A stretch of 6,794 nucleotides of DNA from Candidatus Agathobaculum merdigallinarum (GTDB lineage: Bacteria; Bacillota; Clostridia; Oscillospirales; Butyricicoccaceae). The notes below the pieces were generated by a model. That model worked only from the letters and a program-made list of their open reading frames with translations, did no database searches and was not told where the DNA came from. Made by a program: the position numbers and the translations under genes. Shown piece after piece: positions 1 through 5,560 of this stretch. The number at the start of each line of letters is the position of its first letter. The first letter of the stretch is position 1. The stretch lies in assembly GCA_019115425.1 (NCBI GenBank), contig DXDO01000116.1:1-6794 (forward strand), given 5' to 3'.

Positions 1-1701
1 CAGCTTATAGCGGCGCTCCATCTCGCCGACCGCCCAGTTGAGCGCGCCCGCCGCCTTTTTCGGGTCGGTAACGACCGGGATGAGCAGATGCGGAATGCCG
101 TTGTAGTTGCCCAGCTCGACCATTTTAGGGTCCACCATGATCAGGCGCACCTCTTCGGGCGTGGATTTATACAAAATGGAGATCAGCATGGAGTTGATGC
201 ACACGGATTTGCCCGAGCCGGTCGTACCGGCGATCAGCATATGCGGCATCTTGGCAATGTCGCCAATGACCGGCTTGCCGGTGATATCCTTGCCCACGGC
301 AAAGGACAGGCGGCTGCGCGCGTTGGTGAACGCCGGAGACGCGATACACTCGCGGATGTACACCGTGTTGACCGTCTTGTTCGGCACCTCGATACCGACC
401 GCGATCTTGTCCGGAATGGGCGCGATGCGCACGTTCGCCGCACCGAGCGACAGCGCGATATCGTCCGAAAGCGCGGTGATGCGCGAAATCTTGATGCCGC
501 GCGGGATGGACAGTTCAAACCGCGTGACCGACGGGCCGCGCACGATGCCGATGATCTGCGCCTCGATGTTGAAGGATTGCAGGGTATCAATCAGACATTC
601 GGAGTTTTCCCGCAGCTCTGCTTCCGCGCCCGCGACCGAGGTGCGCTTGCCCTGGGCCAGCAGCTCGATCGGCGGATAATCATAGACCGGCATGGGCGCT
701 TTCTGGTTTTCATCCATCTCATCGTTCAGCGCGGCCTGCTCGTCCGCGCTGATCTTTTCCGTCTTTTGGGGTTTGCTTTCCGCAGGCGCGGCGGGCGCTT
801 CTTCCTCCTGCTTGTTCTCCACCAGATCGAGGATGCTCACCTGCTCGCCCGTGGTCTCTTCGTTGAGCGAACGCAGGTATTCATCCGGCGCTATCGGTTT
901 GCCGCCGGTCCGGCGGCGCGGCGGCGCGTCCGGATCCGCCCCCGGCTTATCCTCGCCCGGCGGCTCGCTGTCCAGCGGGATATCGATATCCGTCTTGCGG
1001 CGCGCGGCGCGGCGCTCCTCACGCTTTTGCGCATGCACAGCCGCAACCTCATGGACGTTGGGCAGCTTGGGCGGCGCTTCGTAGCGCTCACGCTCCTCCT
1101 CATCCTCGTATTCATATTCCGGCGGGCGGAACATCTCAACCAGCGCCTGCGGCGTGATGCGACACGCGCCGAGCAGCGCCGCGATCGCCAGAATCAGCAG
1201 CACCAGCAGCGCGCCGACCGAGGAGAGCGCCCACTCCAGCACGATGTACAGCCCGCCGGACAGCAGTCCGCCGGAATCACCCTCCATGCCGGTCCGGAGC
1301 AGTCCGGTCAGCGTCCGCATGGAGAAATCATATTCGTTGGCGCAGGTGAACGCATGGATGATACTGCCGATCAGCACGGGCATCATCGCGATACACGCGC
1401 CGCGCAGGCGCACCGGCCCTTTCTCCCGCGCAAACAGCAGCCCCGCCAGCGCGAGCAGCGCAAACGGCAGCACATAGCTTCCCAGACCGATCAGCGCGCC
1501 GATGCCGCGGTGTAGCCATACCAGCACAACGCCGTCGATCGGCAGCATCGCCAGCAGGAACAGCAGCCCCAGCACCGCCCAGACCGCGCCCCATGCGGCG
1601 CGGGACAGAACAGGCTCCGGCTCGGGCGCGCGCCGCGCAGACTGCTTGCCGCGCTGCGCGGACCTTGCTGTTTTTTTGGTGGTGGATTTTCTTGCAGCCA
1701 A
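1..1701 (-). CDS. ftsK: DNA translocase FtsK/SpoIIIE family, N-terminal 567 residues (3' end beyond window)
   Basis: This is a membrane-anchored motor that pumps chromosomal DNA through the division septum. An unbroken frame runs from a TTG at 1701 to the left edge. The N-terminus is basic (MAARKSTTKK). Hydrophobic segments lie at about residues 35-53, 68-91, 101-119 and 146-179, matching the usual four-span FtsK anchor. A charged, Pro/Glu/Lys-rich linker follows (about 190-335), then the motor domain. Walker A is GTTGSGKS at 492-499. Walker B is LIMVDPK with Asp524, followed by NYNGIPHLLIPVVTDPKKAA, a hallmark of the family. The rest of the motor and the gamma DNA-reading domain lie off the window. 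The TTG start is chosen because GAGG lies 9 bases upstream and the protein then begins like other family members. In-frame ATGs at 1767 and 1758 are alternatives; the one at 1767 also has GAGG 9 bases upstream. Family assignment is secure; the exact start is not. Confidence 0.95.
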   Translation of the reverse strand, partial: MAARKSTTKKTARSAQRGKQSARRAPEPEPVLSRAAWGAVWAVLGLLFLLAMLPIDGVVLVWLHRGIGALIGLGSYVLPFALLALAGLLFAREKGPVRLRGACIAMMPVLIGSIIHAFTCANEYDFSMRTLTGLLRTGMEGDSGGLLSGGLYIVLEWALSSVGALLVLLILAIAALLGACRITPQALVEMFRPPEYEYEDEEERERYEAPPKLPNVHEVAAVHAQKREERRAARRKTDIDIPLDSEPPGEDKPGADPDAPPRRRTGGKPIAPDEYLRSLNEETTGEQVSILDLVENKQEEEAPAAPAESKPQKTEKISADEQAALNDEMDENQKAPMPVYDYPPIELLAQGKRTSVAGAEAELRENSECLIDTLQSFNIEAQIIGIVRGPSVTRFELSIPRGIKISRITALSDDIALSLGAANVRIAPIPDKIAVGIEVPNKTVNTVYIRECIASPAFTNARSRLSFAVGKDITGKPVIGDIAKMPHMLIAGTTGSGKSVCINSMLISILYKSTPEEVRLIMVDPKMVELGNYNGIPHLLIPVVTDPKKAAGALNWAVGEMERRYKL

Positions 1702-1730
1702 TGTGTTTAACCTCGCTTTTGTCCTCTTTT

Positions 1731-1762
1731 CCGTATGGCGGAGAAATCCCCGCCGCATACGG
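1731..1762 (-). other. Imperfect hairpin in the ftsK leader
   Basis: CCGTATG and CATACGG form a 7-bp outer stem, followed by a 2-base bulge and a 4-bp GCGG/CCGC inner stem. It sits 30 bases upstream of the TTG start. No T-run follows on the minus strand, so it is not an intrinsic terminator. If translation really starts at the ATG at 1767, this stretch is coding and the symmetry may be chance. A second small hairpin, GCCC-GAAA-GGGC with a GNRA-type loop, lies just upstream at about 1781-1792. I see no convincing promoter for ftsK in 1702-1843. Confidence 0.35.
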
Positions 1763-1800
1763 CGCATTGTTGTCATCCTCGGCCCTTTCGGGCAAAAGCC

Positions 1801-1831
1801 ACAAAAAGCCAGGACCTAACGCCTGACTTTT
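1801..1831 (-). terminator. Likely intrinsic terminator downstream of uppP
   Basis: About 13 bases past the uppP stop, the minus strand reads AAAAGTCAGG, an 8-base loop, then CCTGGCTTTT. That is a 10-bp stem with one T.G wobble. The T-run TTTTT is followed by GTGGCTTTT. The stem is modest (only five G-C pairs, five A-U or wobble) but the arrangement is right for ending uppP transcripts. The plus strand has a C.A mismatch in the stem, so the uppP direction is favoured. It separates uppP from ftsK. Confidence 0.6.
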
Positions 1832-1843
1832 CATGATTTCCGC

Positions 1844-2674
1844 TTATACCATCGCAATCAGGCTGGCAACGACCGCGATCGTGCCGACCAATGTGCAGTA
1901 TACCACGAACGGACGGAAGTTGCCGCGATTCGTGATGAGCTTGACCAGACGAATCGCCGCAAGGCCGGACACCATCGCCACCAGAATGCCCACGATGTAG
2001 CAGGCGATTGAAGCGTCGCCCATGAGGGAGGGGTCCTGAATCACATCGACCAGCTCAAGGATATTCGCGCCCAACACGACCGGCAGCGACATGATAAACG
2101 CAAACCGCACCGCAAACTCACGCGAAAAGCCGCGGAACAGGCCGGTGCAGATCGTAGTGCCGGAGCGGGACAGGCCGGGCAGCACCGCAAACATCTGGCC
2201 GATACCGACGATCAGCGCATCCAGCCAGCTTGCGTTTTGCTCGGTCTTATGCTTCTTCGGGGCCTTTTCCGACAAAAACAGCAGCGCTGCCGTGATGAGC
2301 AGCATCAGGCCGACCAGCAGCGGCGAGGAAAACGCCGCTTCCAGCTTGCTCTCGAACGGAAGGATAATGAACATCGGGATCAGTGTGATCAGCAGCATCA
2401 CAATAAAGCGGCGGTAGGGATGACCGTTGATCTTGAAACCGTCTCTGATCCAGCCGAAAAATTCGACGAACAGCTCCTTGATGTCCTTCCAGAACGCCAC
2501 TATAACGCTGAGCAGCGTACCGAAGTGCAGCAGAACGTTGAACAGCATGTAATTGGTCTCAACCCCGCTGCCAAACAGCGCCTGCACCAGCACAAGATGT
2601 CCGGATGAGGATACCGGCAGAAATTCGGTCAATCCCTGCACCAGTCCCTGTAAGGCGGCAAACCATATACTCAT
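1844..2674 (-). CDS. uppP: Undecaprenyl-diphosphatase (UppP/BacA)
   Basis: This integral membrane enzyme dephosphorylates undecaprenyl pyrophosphate to undecaprenyl phosphate, recycling the lipid carrier for peptidoglycan and other surface polymers; in many bacteria it also affects bacitracin resistance. At 276 residues it has the usual family length and is hydrophobic throughout. Both signature motifs are intact. The first is QGLTEFLPVSSSGHL at residues 13-27, containing Glu17 and His26. The second is PGLSRSGTT at 166-174, with the catalytic Arg170. HFGTL at 50-54 is also typical. The ATG at 2674 has GGAGGAG 9 bases upstream. An extended -10 promoter lies about 45 bases before the start and a hairpin terminator follows the stop, so it is probably transcribed alone. 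There is a 109-base gap to the HAD gene upstream. Nothing is missing or unusual. Confidence 0.97.
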   Translation of the reverse strand: MSIWFAALQGLVQGLTEFLPVSSSGHLVLVQALFGSGVETNYMLFNVLLHFGTLLSVIVAFWKDIKELFVEFFGWIRDGFKINGHPYRRFIVMLLITLIPMFIILPFESKLEAAFSSPLLVGLMLLITAALLFLSEKAPKKHKTEQNASWLDALIVGIGQMFAVLPGLSRSGTTICTGLFRGFSREFAVRFAFIMSLPVVLGANILELVDVIQDPSLMGDASIACYIVGILVAMVSGLAAIRLVKLITNRGNFRPFVVYCTLVGTIAVVASLIAMV

Positions 2675-2717
2675 TTTATGTGTCTCCTCCTGATGGATTC
2701 AGTTTACATATCGATTT

Positions 2718-2726
2718 ATTATAGCA
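2718..2726 (-). promoter_or_regulatory. Extended -10 promoter of uppP
   Basis: The minus strand reads TGCTATAAT, a perfect TATAAT hexamer (2723-2718) preceded by the TG of an extended -10 element. No good TTGACA-like -35 box lies 16-18 bases upstream, which fits the extended -10 class. Transcription would start near 2711, giving a leader of about 37 bases. The surrounding 2675-2760 stretch is clearly more AT-rich than the genes on either side. Confidence 0.7.
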
Positions 2727-2783
2727 TATTTATCCGATAAATACCACTATTTTTGCCGGAAAGGCTGTCTCCCGCCGAAAAAA

Positions 2784-3605
2784 TTATTCGCTTCCCGCAA
2801 GGATACGGTCGATCGCCGCCGCGACGCCGTCTTGGGCGTTGGTCAGGGTCTCCCAGGAGCAGATGGCCTTTACCTCATCGGTCGCATTGCCCATAGCGAT
2901 CGGCAGCGCGACCGCCCGCAGCATCTCAAGGTCGTTTTCACTGTCCCCGATCGCTGCTGCGCGGGACAGGTCGGTGCCCAGCTCGCGGCACAGCATACCA
3001 AGCGCCGTCCCCTTATCTGCACTGGGGGTGACGACCTCGATATTGTCCGCCGCCGAACTCATGACACGCACGCCCGGGATCTTCTCGATCTGGCCGCGGA
3101 TCATACCGAGCATGACCGCGTCCTGCGTACGCGCAAAGATCTTATCCACCGACAGATGGTTTTCCGCAATATATTCCGCAACCGAGGGCACCACCTGCTT
3201 GACCGCGAGATAGCCCTCGTTGGACTTGTATCTGCCAAACTCCATATCGTCATAGGGCGTGATCAGCAGCGTTTCCCCCGCATAGACCATTGCAGTGATG
3301 CCGATGCGCTCCACGGCCGCAGCTACACGCACCGCCGGCTCCCACGGCATGGACATACGCATGATGCATCGCCCGCTTGACACGCTGGACAGCGACGCGC
3401 CGCCCGCCGTGACCATCAAATCGTTTGCGTCGAGCGCAATGGCGAAATCGCGCGCCTCCCCGCAGATGCGTCCGGTGGAGATCACGACATGCAGCCCCGC
3501 TTCGCGCGCCCGCCGAACCGCCTCCCGCGTAGCGGCGGATACCGTATTCTGCGGCGCGAGCGCCGTACCGTCCAGATCAAGCGCAATCAGATCAATTTTT
3601 TGCAT
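2784..3605 (-). CDS. Cof-type HAD-superfamily (IIB) phosphatase
   Basis: A cytoplasmic Mg2+-dependent phosphatase, probably acting on small phosphorylated metabolites such as sugar phosphates or flavin-type nucleotides; the substrate cannot be read from sequence. At 273 residues it is typical of the Cof/YwpJ/YcsE group. Motif I is LDLDGT at residues 9-14, with nucleophile Asp10 and acid/base Asp12. Motif II is ISTGR with Thr44. The type IIB cap occupies about residues 80-190. Motif III is SADKG with Lys198. Motif IV is IGDSENDLEML at 219-229, with Asp221 and Asp225, followed by the usual MGNATDEVK. The ATG at 3605 is preferred because AGGGGG lies 7 bases upstream and the protein then begins right before the first beta strand. 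A longer frame reaches an ATG at 3674 but adds 23 unrelated residues across the promoter. It is the last chromosomal-type gene before the divergent phage module. Confidence 0.93.
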   Translation of the reverse strand: MQKIDLIALDLDGTALAPQNTVSAATREAVRRAREAGLHVVISTGRICGEARDFAIALDANDLMVTAGGASLSSVSSGRCIMRMSMPWEPAVRVAAAVERIGITAMVYAGETLLITPYDDMEFGRYKSNEGYLAVKQVVPSVAEYIAENHLSVDKIFARTQDAVMLGMIRGQIEKIPGVRVMSSAADNIEVVTPSADKGTALGMLCRELGTDLSRAAAIGDSENDLEMLRAVALPIAMGNATDEVKAICSWETLTNAQDGVAAAIDRILAGSE

Positions 3606-3641
3606 GGTATTTCCCCCTGTTTTGGTACTCCGTTCCTTATC

Positions 3642-3670
3642 AGCATACCGCAGAGGACAATAAATTGCAA
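3642..3670 (-). promoter_or_regulatory. Probable sigma-A promoter of the HAD gene
   Basis: On the minus strand TTGCAA (3670-3665) and TATGCT (3647-3642) are separated by exactly 17 bases. Each matches four of six consensus positions. Transcription would start about 30 bases before the ATG at 3605, leaving room for the AGGGGG ribosome binding site. Its upstream end is about 14 bases from the LexA box that serves the divergent phage promoter. Confidence 0.5.
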
Positions 3671-3683
3671 GCACCCAAATTTT

Positions 3684-3697
3684 CGAACATTTGTTCT
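3684..3697 (+). promoter_or_regulatory. LexA (SOS) operator
   Basis: The site CGAACATTTGTTCT contains a perfect GAAC-N4-GTTC palindrome (3685-3696), the core of the Gram-positive LexA/DinR box (Bacillus consensus CGAACATATGTTCG). It is directly followed by the -35 box at 3697-3702, so bound LexA would block RNA polymerase. This predicts repression in normal growth and induction on DNA damage. The location in a promoter, rather than in coding sequence, makes a chance match less likely. Confidence 0.75.
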
Positions 3698-3725
3698 TGA
3701 CAAATCACCCGAATGCGCCTATTAT
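3697..3725 (+). promoter_or_regulatory. Strong sigma-A promoter for the packaging genes
   Basis: TTGACA (3697-3702, six of six) and TATTAT (3720-3725, five of six) are spaced by exactly 17 bases. Transcription would begin near 3732, giving a leader of about 47 bases with AAAGGAGG at 3761-3768 before the first gene. It is the best promoter in the window. It overlaps two palindromes: the LexA box just upstream and ATTTGT-N5-ACAAAT at 3689-3705. Confidence 0.8.
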
Positions 3726-3778
3726 TTGCCTCACGGGAAAAGTAAGCAAATCCATTCCCCAAAGGAGGCGAGGCCATT

Positions 3779-3991
3779 GTGCAAAAAAAGAACCGTCCGG
3801 AGGATTTGATCCGGATGCTGTACGAGATCGCGGACGATGCGGAAGCGCCGGCCAACAGTCGGCTGACCGCGATCAAGGAGATCCTCGACCGGACAGTCGG
3901 CAAAGGGGCCATGCTGGACGGCGCGGAAAAAGCCCCCGAACCGGTGGAGATCGTATTCAAAATCGTGGACGCACGATCGAATACGAAATAA
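3779..3991 (+). CDS. Short terminase-small-subunit-like protein
   Basis: The position directly before the large terminase, and overlapping its 5' end, suggests the TerS role: recognising phage DNA and activating TerL. The protein has only 70 residues, whereas typical TerS proteins are about 120-200. It starts at GTG with AAAGGAGG ending 10 bases upstream; an in-frame TAA at 3743 rules out a long N-terminal extension. It is mostly helical in appearance. The segment RLTAIKEILDRTVGKG (about 28-43) resembles the RlxAakeiLdRxxGK stretch seen in phage small-terminase-like proteins. A helix-turn-helix is not evident. A Pro/Glu-rich linker and a short basic tail follow. It is first in the SOS-promoter transcript. 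The TerS assignment rests mainly on context. Confidence 0.65.
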   Translation: MQKKNRPEDLIRMLYEIADDAEAPANSRLTAIKEILDRTVGKGAMLDGAEKAPEPVEIVFKIVDARSNTK

Positions 3992-5286
3992 CCCCTCGGC
4001 AGGCGGCGTTCATCCGGTCCGATGCGTTTGAAACGCTGTTCGGCGGCGCGGCGGGCGGCGGCAAGAGCCACGGCCAGCTGCTGGATGCACTGCGGTTCGC
4101 AGTCATCTATCCCGGCTCACGGCAGCTTCTGCTGCGCCGCACCATGCCCGAGCTGGAGCGCTCACTCGTGTCCGCATCGCTGCGGCTGTATCCGCAAAGC
4201 ATTGCAAGCTACAAGGTCAGCGAGCATCTGTGGCAATTTGTCAACGGCTCGGTGCTGGAGTTTGGCTACTGCGACGCGGAAAGCGATGTGACCAAGTATC
4301 AGTCCGCCGAGTACGACGTGATCCGGTTCGACGAACTGACCCATTTCACAGACAGCCAGTTTACCTACCTGATCTCGCGCGTGCGCGGCACAAACGGCTT
4401 CCCCAAGCAGGTCAAATCGACAACCAATCCGGGCGGGGTCGGCCACCAGTGGGTCAAGACGCGGTATATCGATCCTGCGCCGCCCGACACCGTGACCGAA
4501 TACGACGGCGGCACACGGCTGTTTCTTCCCGCTAAATTATCCGACAACCCGTTTTTGCAGCGGGCGGACAAGGACTACGAAAAGCGGCTTCGGCTGCTCT
4601 CCCCGCACGACCGCAAAGCGCTGCTCGACGGCGTGTGGGAGCTGGACGAGGGGCGGTATTTCAGCGAGTTCTCCGCAGAAATGCACGTCATTCCGCCGCA
4701 TCCCATCCCCAGAAACTGGCGGCGTTACCTGACAATCGACTACGGGCTGGACATGCTTGCCGCGCTGTGGATCGCGCAAAGTCCGGACGGATACAGCGTA
4801 GTATACAGAGAGTTATATCATCCTGGATTGATTATCTCTGAAGCGGCCGCGGCAATCCTGTCCTGCGAACCGGCAGGGGAAGCAATCGACTGCCGCCTGG
4901 CCCCGCCCGACCTGTGGAACCGGCGGCAGGAGAGCGGGAAAAGCGCGGTAGAGCTGTTTGCGGACTGTGGACTGGACTTTGACAAGAGCAGCAATGAGCG
5001 CGTCGCCGGATGGCTGGCGCTGCACGAGCTGCTCGCCCCTCGACGGGACAAATACGGCGGGGTGCGACCTCGGCTGACGATTTTTGACACCTGTCGTAAC
5101 CTGATCCGCACCCTGCCCGCCTTGCAGCACGACAAGCGCAACCCGTCCGACGTGGCGAACACACCGCACGAGCTGACGCACGCGCCGGATGCACTGCGCG
5201 GGTACGCCGTGACCGTGTATGAACCGCCCGCACCGGTGCAGCCGACGGCGTATGACTGCGAGGTGGGAGAATTCCTCGCTTTCTAG
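3955..5286 (+). CDS. Terminase large subunit (ATPase-nuclease DNA-packaging motor)
   Basis: TerL drives DNA into the prohead with ATP and cuts the concatemer. Numbering from 3955, the ATPase half holds Walker A GGAAGGGKS (30-38, Lys37), Walker B VIRFDE (Asp126, Glu127) and the coupling motif TTNPGG (156-161). The RNase H-like nuclease half shows IDYG (Asp262), a middle Asp319 in APPDLW, and HAPDALRGY (Asp412). All main motifs are present, and 443 residues is normal, so the enzyme looks intact. The start is unclear: the open frame reaches an ATG at 3691, but that stretch overlaps the whole small-subunit gene and looks non-coding. No ATG, GTG or TTG lies in frame near residue 1. I give ATT at 3955, with GGTGGAG 5 bases before it. 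ATC at 3976 or a -1 frameshift from the upstream gene are alternatives. The small-subunit gene overlaps it in the neighbouring frame. Confidence 0.93.
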   Translation: MQNRGRTIEYEITPRQAAFIRSDAFETLFGGAAGGGKSHGQLLDALRFAVIYPGSRQLLLRRTMPELERSLVSASLRLYPQSIASYKVSEHLWQFVNGSVLEFGYCDAESDVTKYQSAEYDVIRFDELTHFTDSQFTYLISRVRGTNGFPKQVKSTTNPGGVGHQWVKTRYIDPAPPDTVTEYDGGTRLFLPAKLSDNPFLQRADKDYEKRLRLLSPHDRKALLDGVWELDEGRYFSEFSAEMHVIPPHPIPRNWRRYLTIDYGLDMLAALWIAQSPDGYSVVYRELYHPGLIISEAAAAILSCEPAGEAIDCRLAPPDLWNRRQESGKSAVELFADCGLDFDKSSNERVAGWLALHELLAPRRDKYGGVRPRLTIFDTCRNLIRTLPALQHDKRNPSDVANTPHELTHAPDALRGYAVTVYEPPAPVQPTAYDCEVGEFLAF

Positions 5287-5304
5287 GGGGTACCCTGTAC
5301 CCCC
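5286..5304 (+). repeat. Perfect hairpin at the TerL stop codon
   Basis: GGGGGTAC (5286-5293) and GTACCCCC (5297-5304) are exact reverse complements around a 3-base CCT loop. The first G belongs to the TAG stop of TerL. There is no T-run after it, so it is not a classic intrinsic terminator. It could stabilise or delimit the mRNA segment encoding TerL, or reduce read-through toward the portal gene. The next ribosome binding site begins about 54 bases later. Confidence 0.6.
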
Positions 5305-5368
5305 AGAATCTCGGATCGCCGCCAAACAGCGGAAAGATTGTATCCAACTGTTGAATTAGGAGGAACCA

Positions 5369-5560
5369 ATGACCATTTTACTTTACTGCATCGGCGCGGC
5401 GCTGCTGGTGCTGACCGGCGCGGTCGTGTCCGGCGGGCTGCGGCTCCCGACGCGGCAGCCCAAAGGCAGCGCGCCGTCCGAAACGCCGGAGGACGCGCTC
5501 AGCCGCGACCTTGCCGCGCTGATGGCCTACGGACGGGAGGAGGATGACCATGCGGTTTGA
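5369..5560 (+). CDS. Small single-span membrane protein, function unknown
   Basis: I do not recognise this 63-residue protein. The start has an excellent AGGAGG site 5 bases before the ATG, and the coding context (tight spacing, same strand, overlap with the next gene) supports it being real. Residues about 3-24 form one hydrophobic helix rich in Leu, Ala and Gly (ILLYCIGAALLVLTGAVVSG). The remaining tail is hydrophilic, with a Pro/Ser/Glu-rich stretch and an acidic end. There is no signal-peptidase pattern I would trust, no second membrane span as in most holins, and no known enzymatic motif. Its last 11 bases overlap the portal gene, which suggests translational coupling. A membrane protein between TerL and portal is unexpected because packaging happens in the cytoplasm. 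Roles as a small holin-like or superinfection-exclusion protein are only guesses. Confidence 0.7.
   Translation: MTILLYCIGAALLVLTGAVVSGGLRLPTRQPKGSAPSETPEDALSRDLAALMAYGREEDDHAV

Noticed and set aside
88..1515. Long plus-strand frame of 475 codons opposite ftsK
   Set aside because: It is antisense to an unmistakable FtsK with Walker motifs. Its translation is Arg/His/Gln-rich low-complexity, as expected for the opposite strand of a GC-rich gene.
2741..2790. TTTTT ... AAAAA with GCCGG/CCGCC as a terminator between HAD and uppP
   Set aside because: The GC parts pair for only about three base pairs with bulges, and no T-run follows the stem in the direction of HAD transcription.
3606..3674. Upstream ATG at 3674 for the HAD gene
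   Set aside because: The 23 extra residues span the promoter region and do not resemble the family; the ATG at 3605 has a good ribosome binding site and the standard N-terminus.
3606..3684. Attachment site, tRNA gene or direct repeat at the phage boundary
   Set aside because: I see no tRNA-like cloverleaf and no repeat that recurs in the window; the partner site would lie outside it.
3691..3954. 5' extension of the TerL frame to the ATG at 3691
   Set aside because: It would start before the predicted transcription start, lacks a ribosome binding site, overlaps the whole small-subunit gene and encodes Arg/Gly/Gln-rich filler without family similarity.
3640..4071. Minus-strand frame of 143 codons across the terminase start
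   Set aside because: It crosses the divergent promoter region and lies antisense to two phage genes; no recognisable motif or ribosome binding site.
4813..5347. Overlapping minus-strand frames of 114-171 codons opposite the TerL nuclease domain
   Set aside because: They are antisense shadows of a motif-rich gene, with Arg/Ser/Ala-rich translations and no independent signals.
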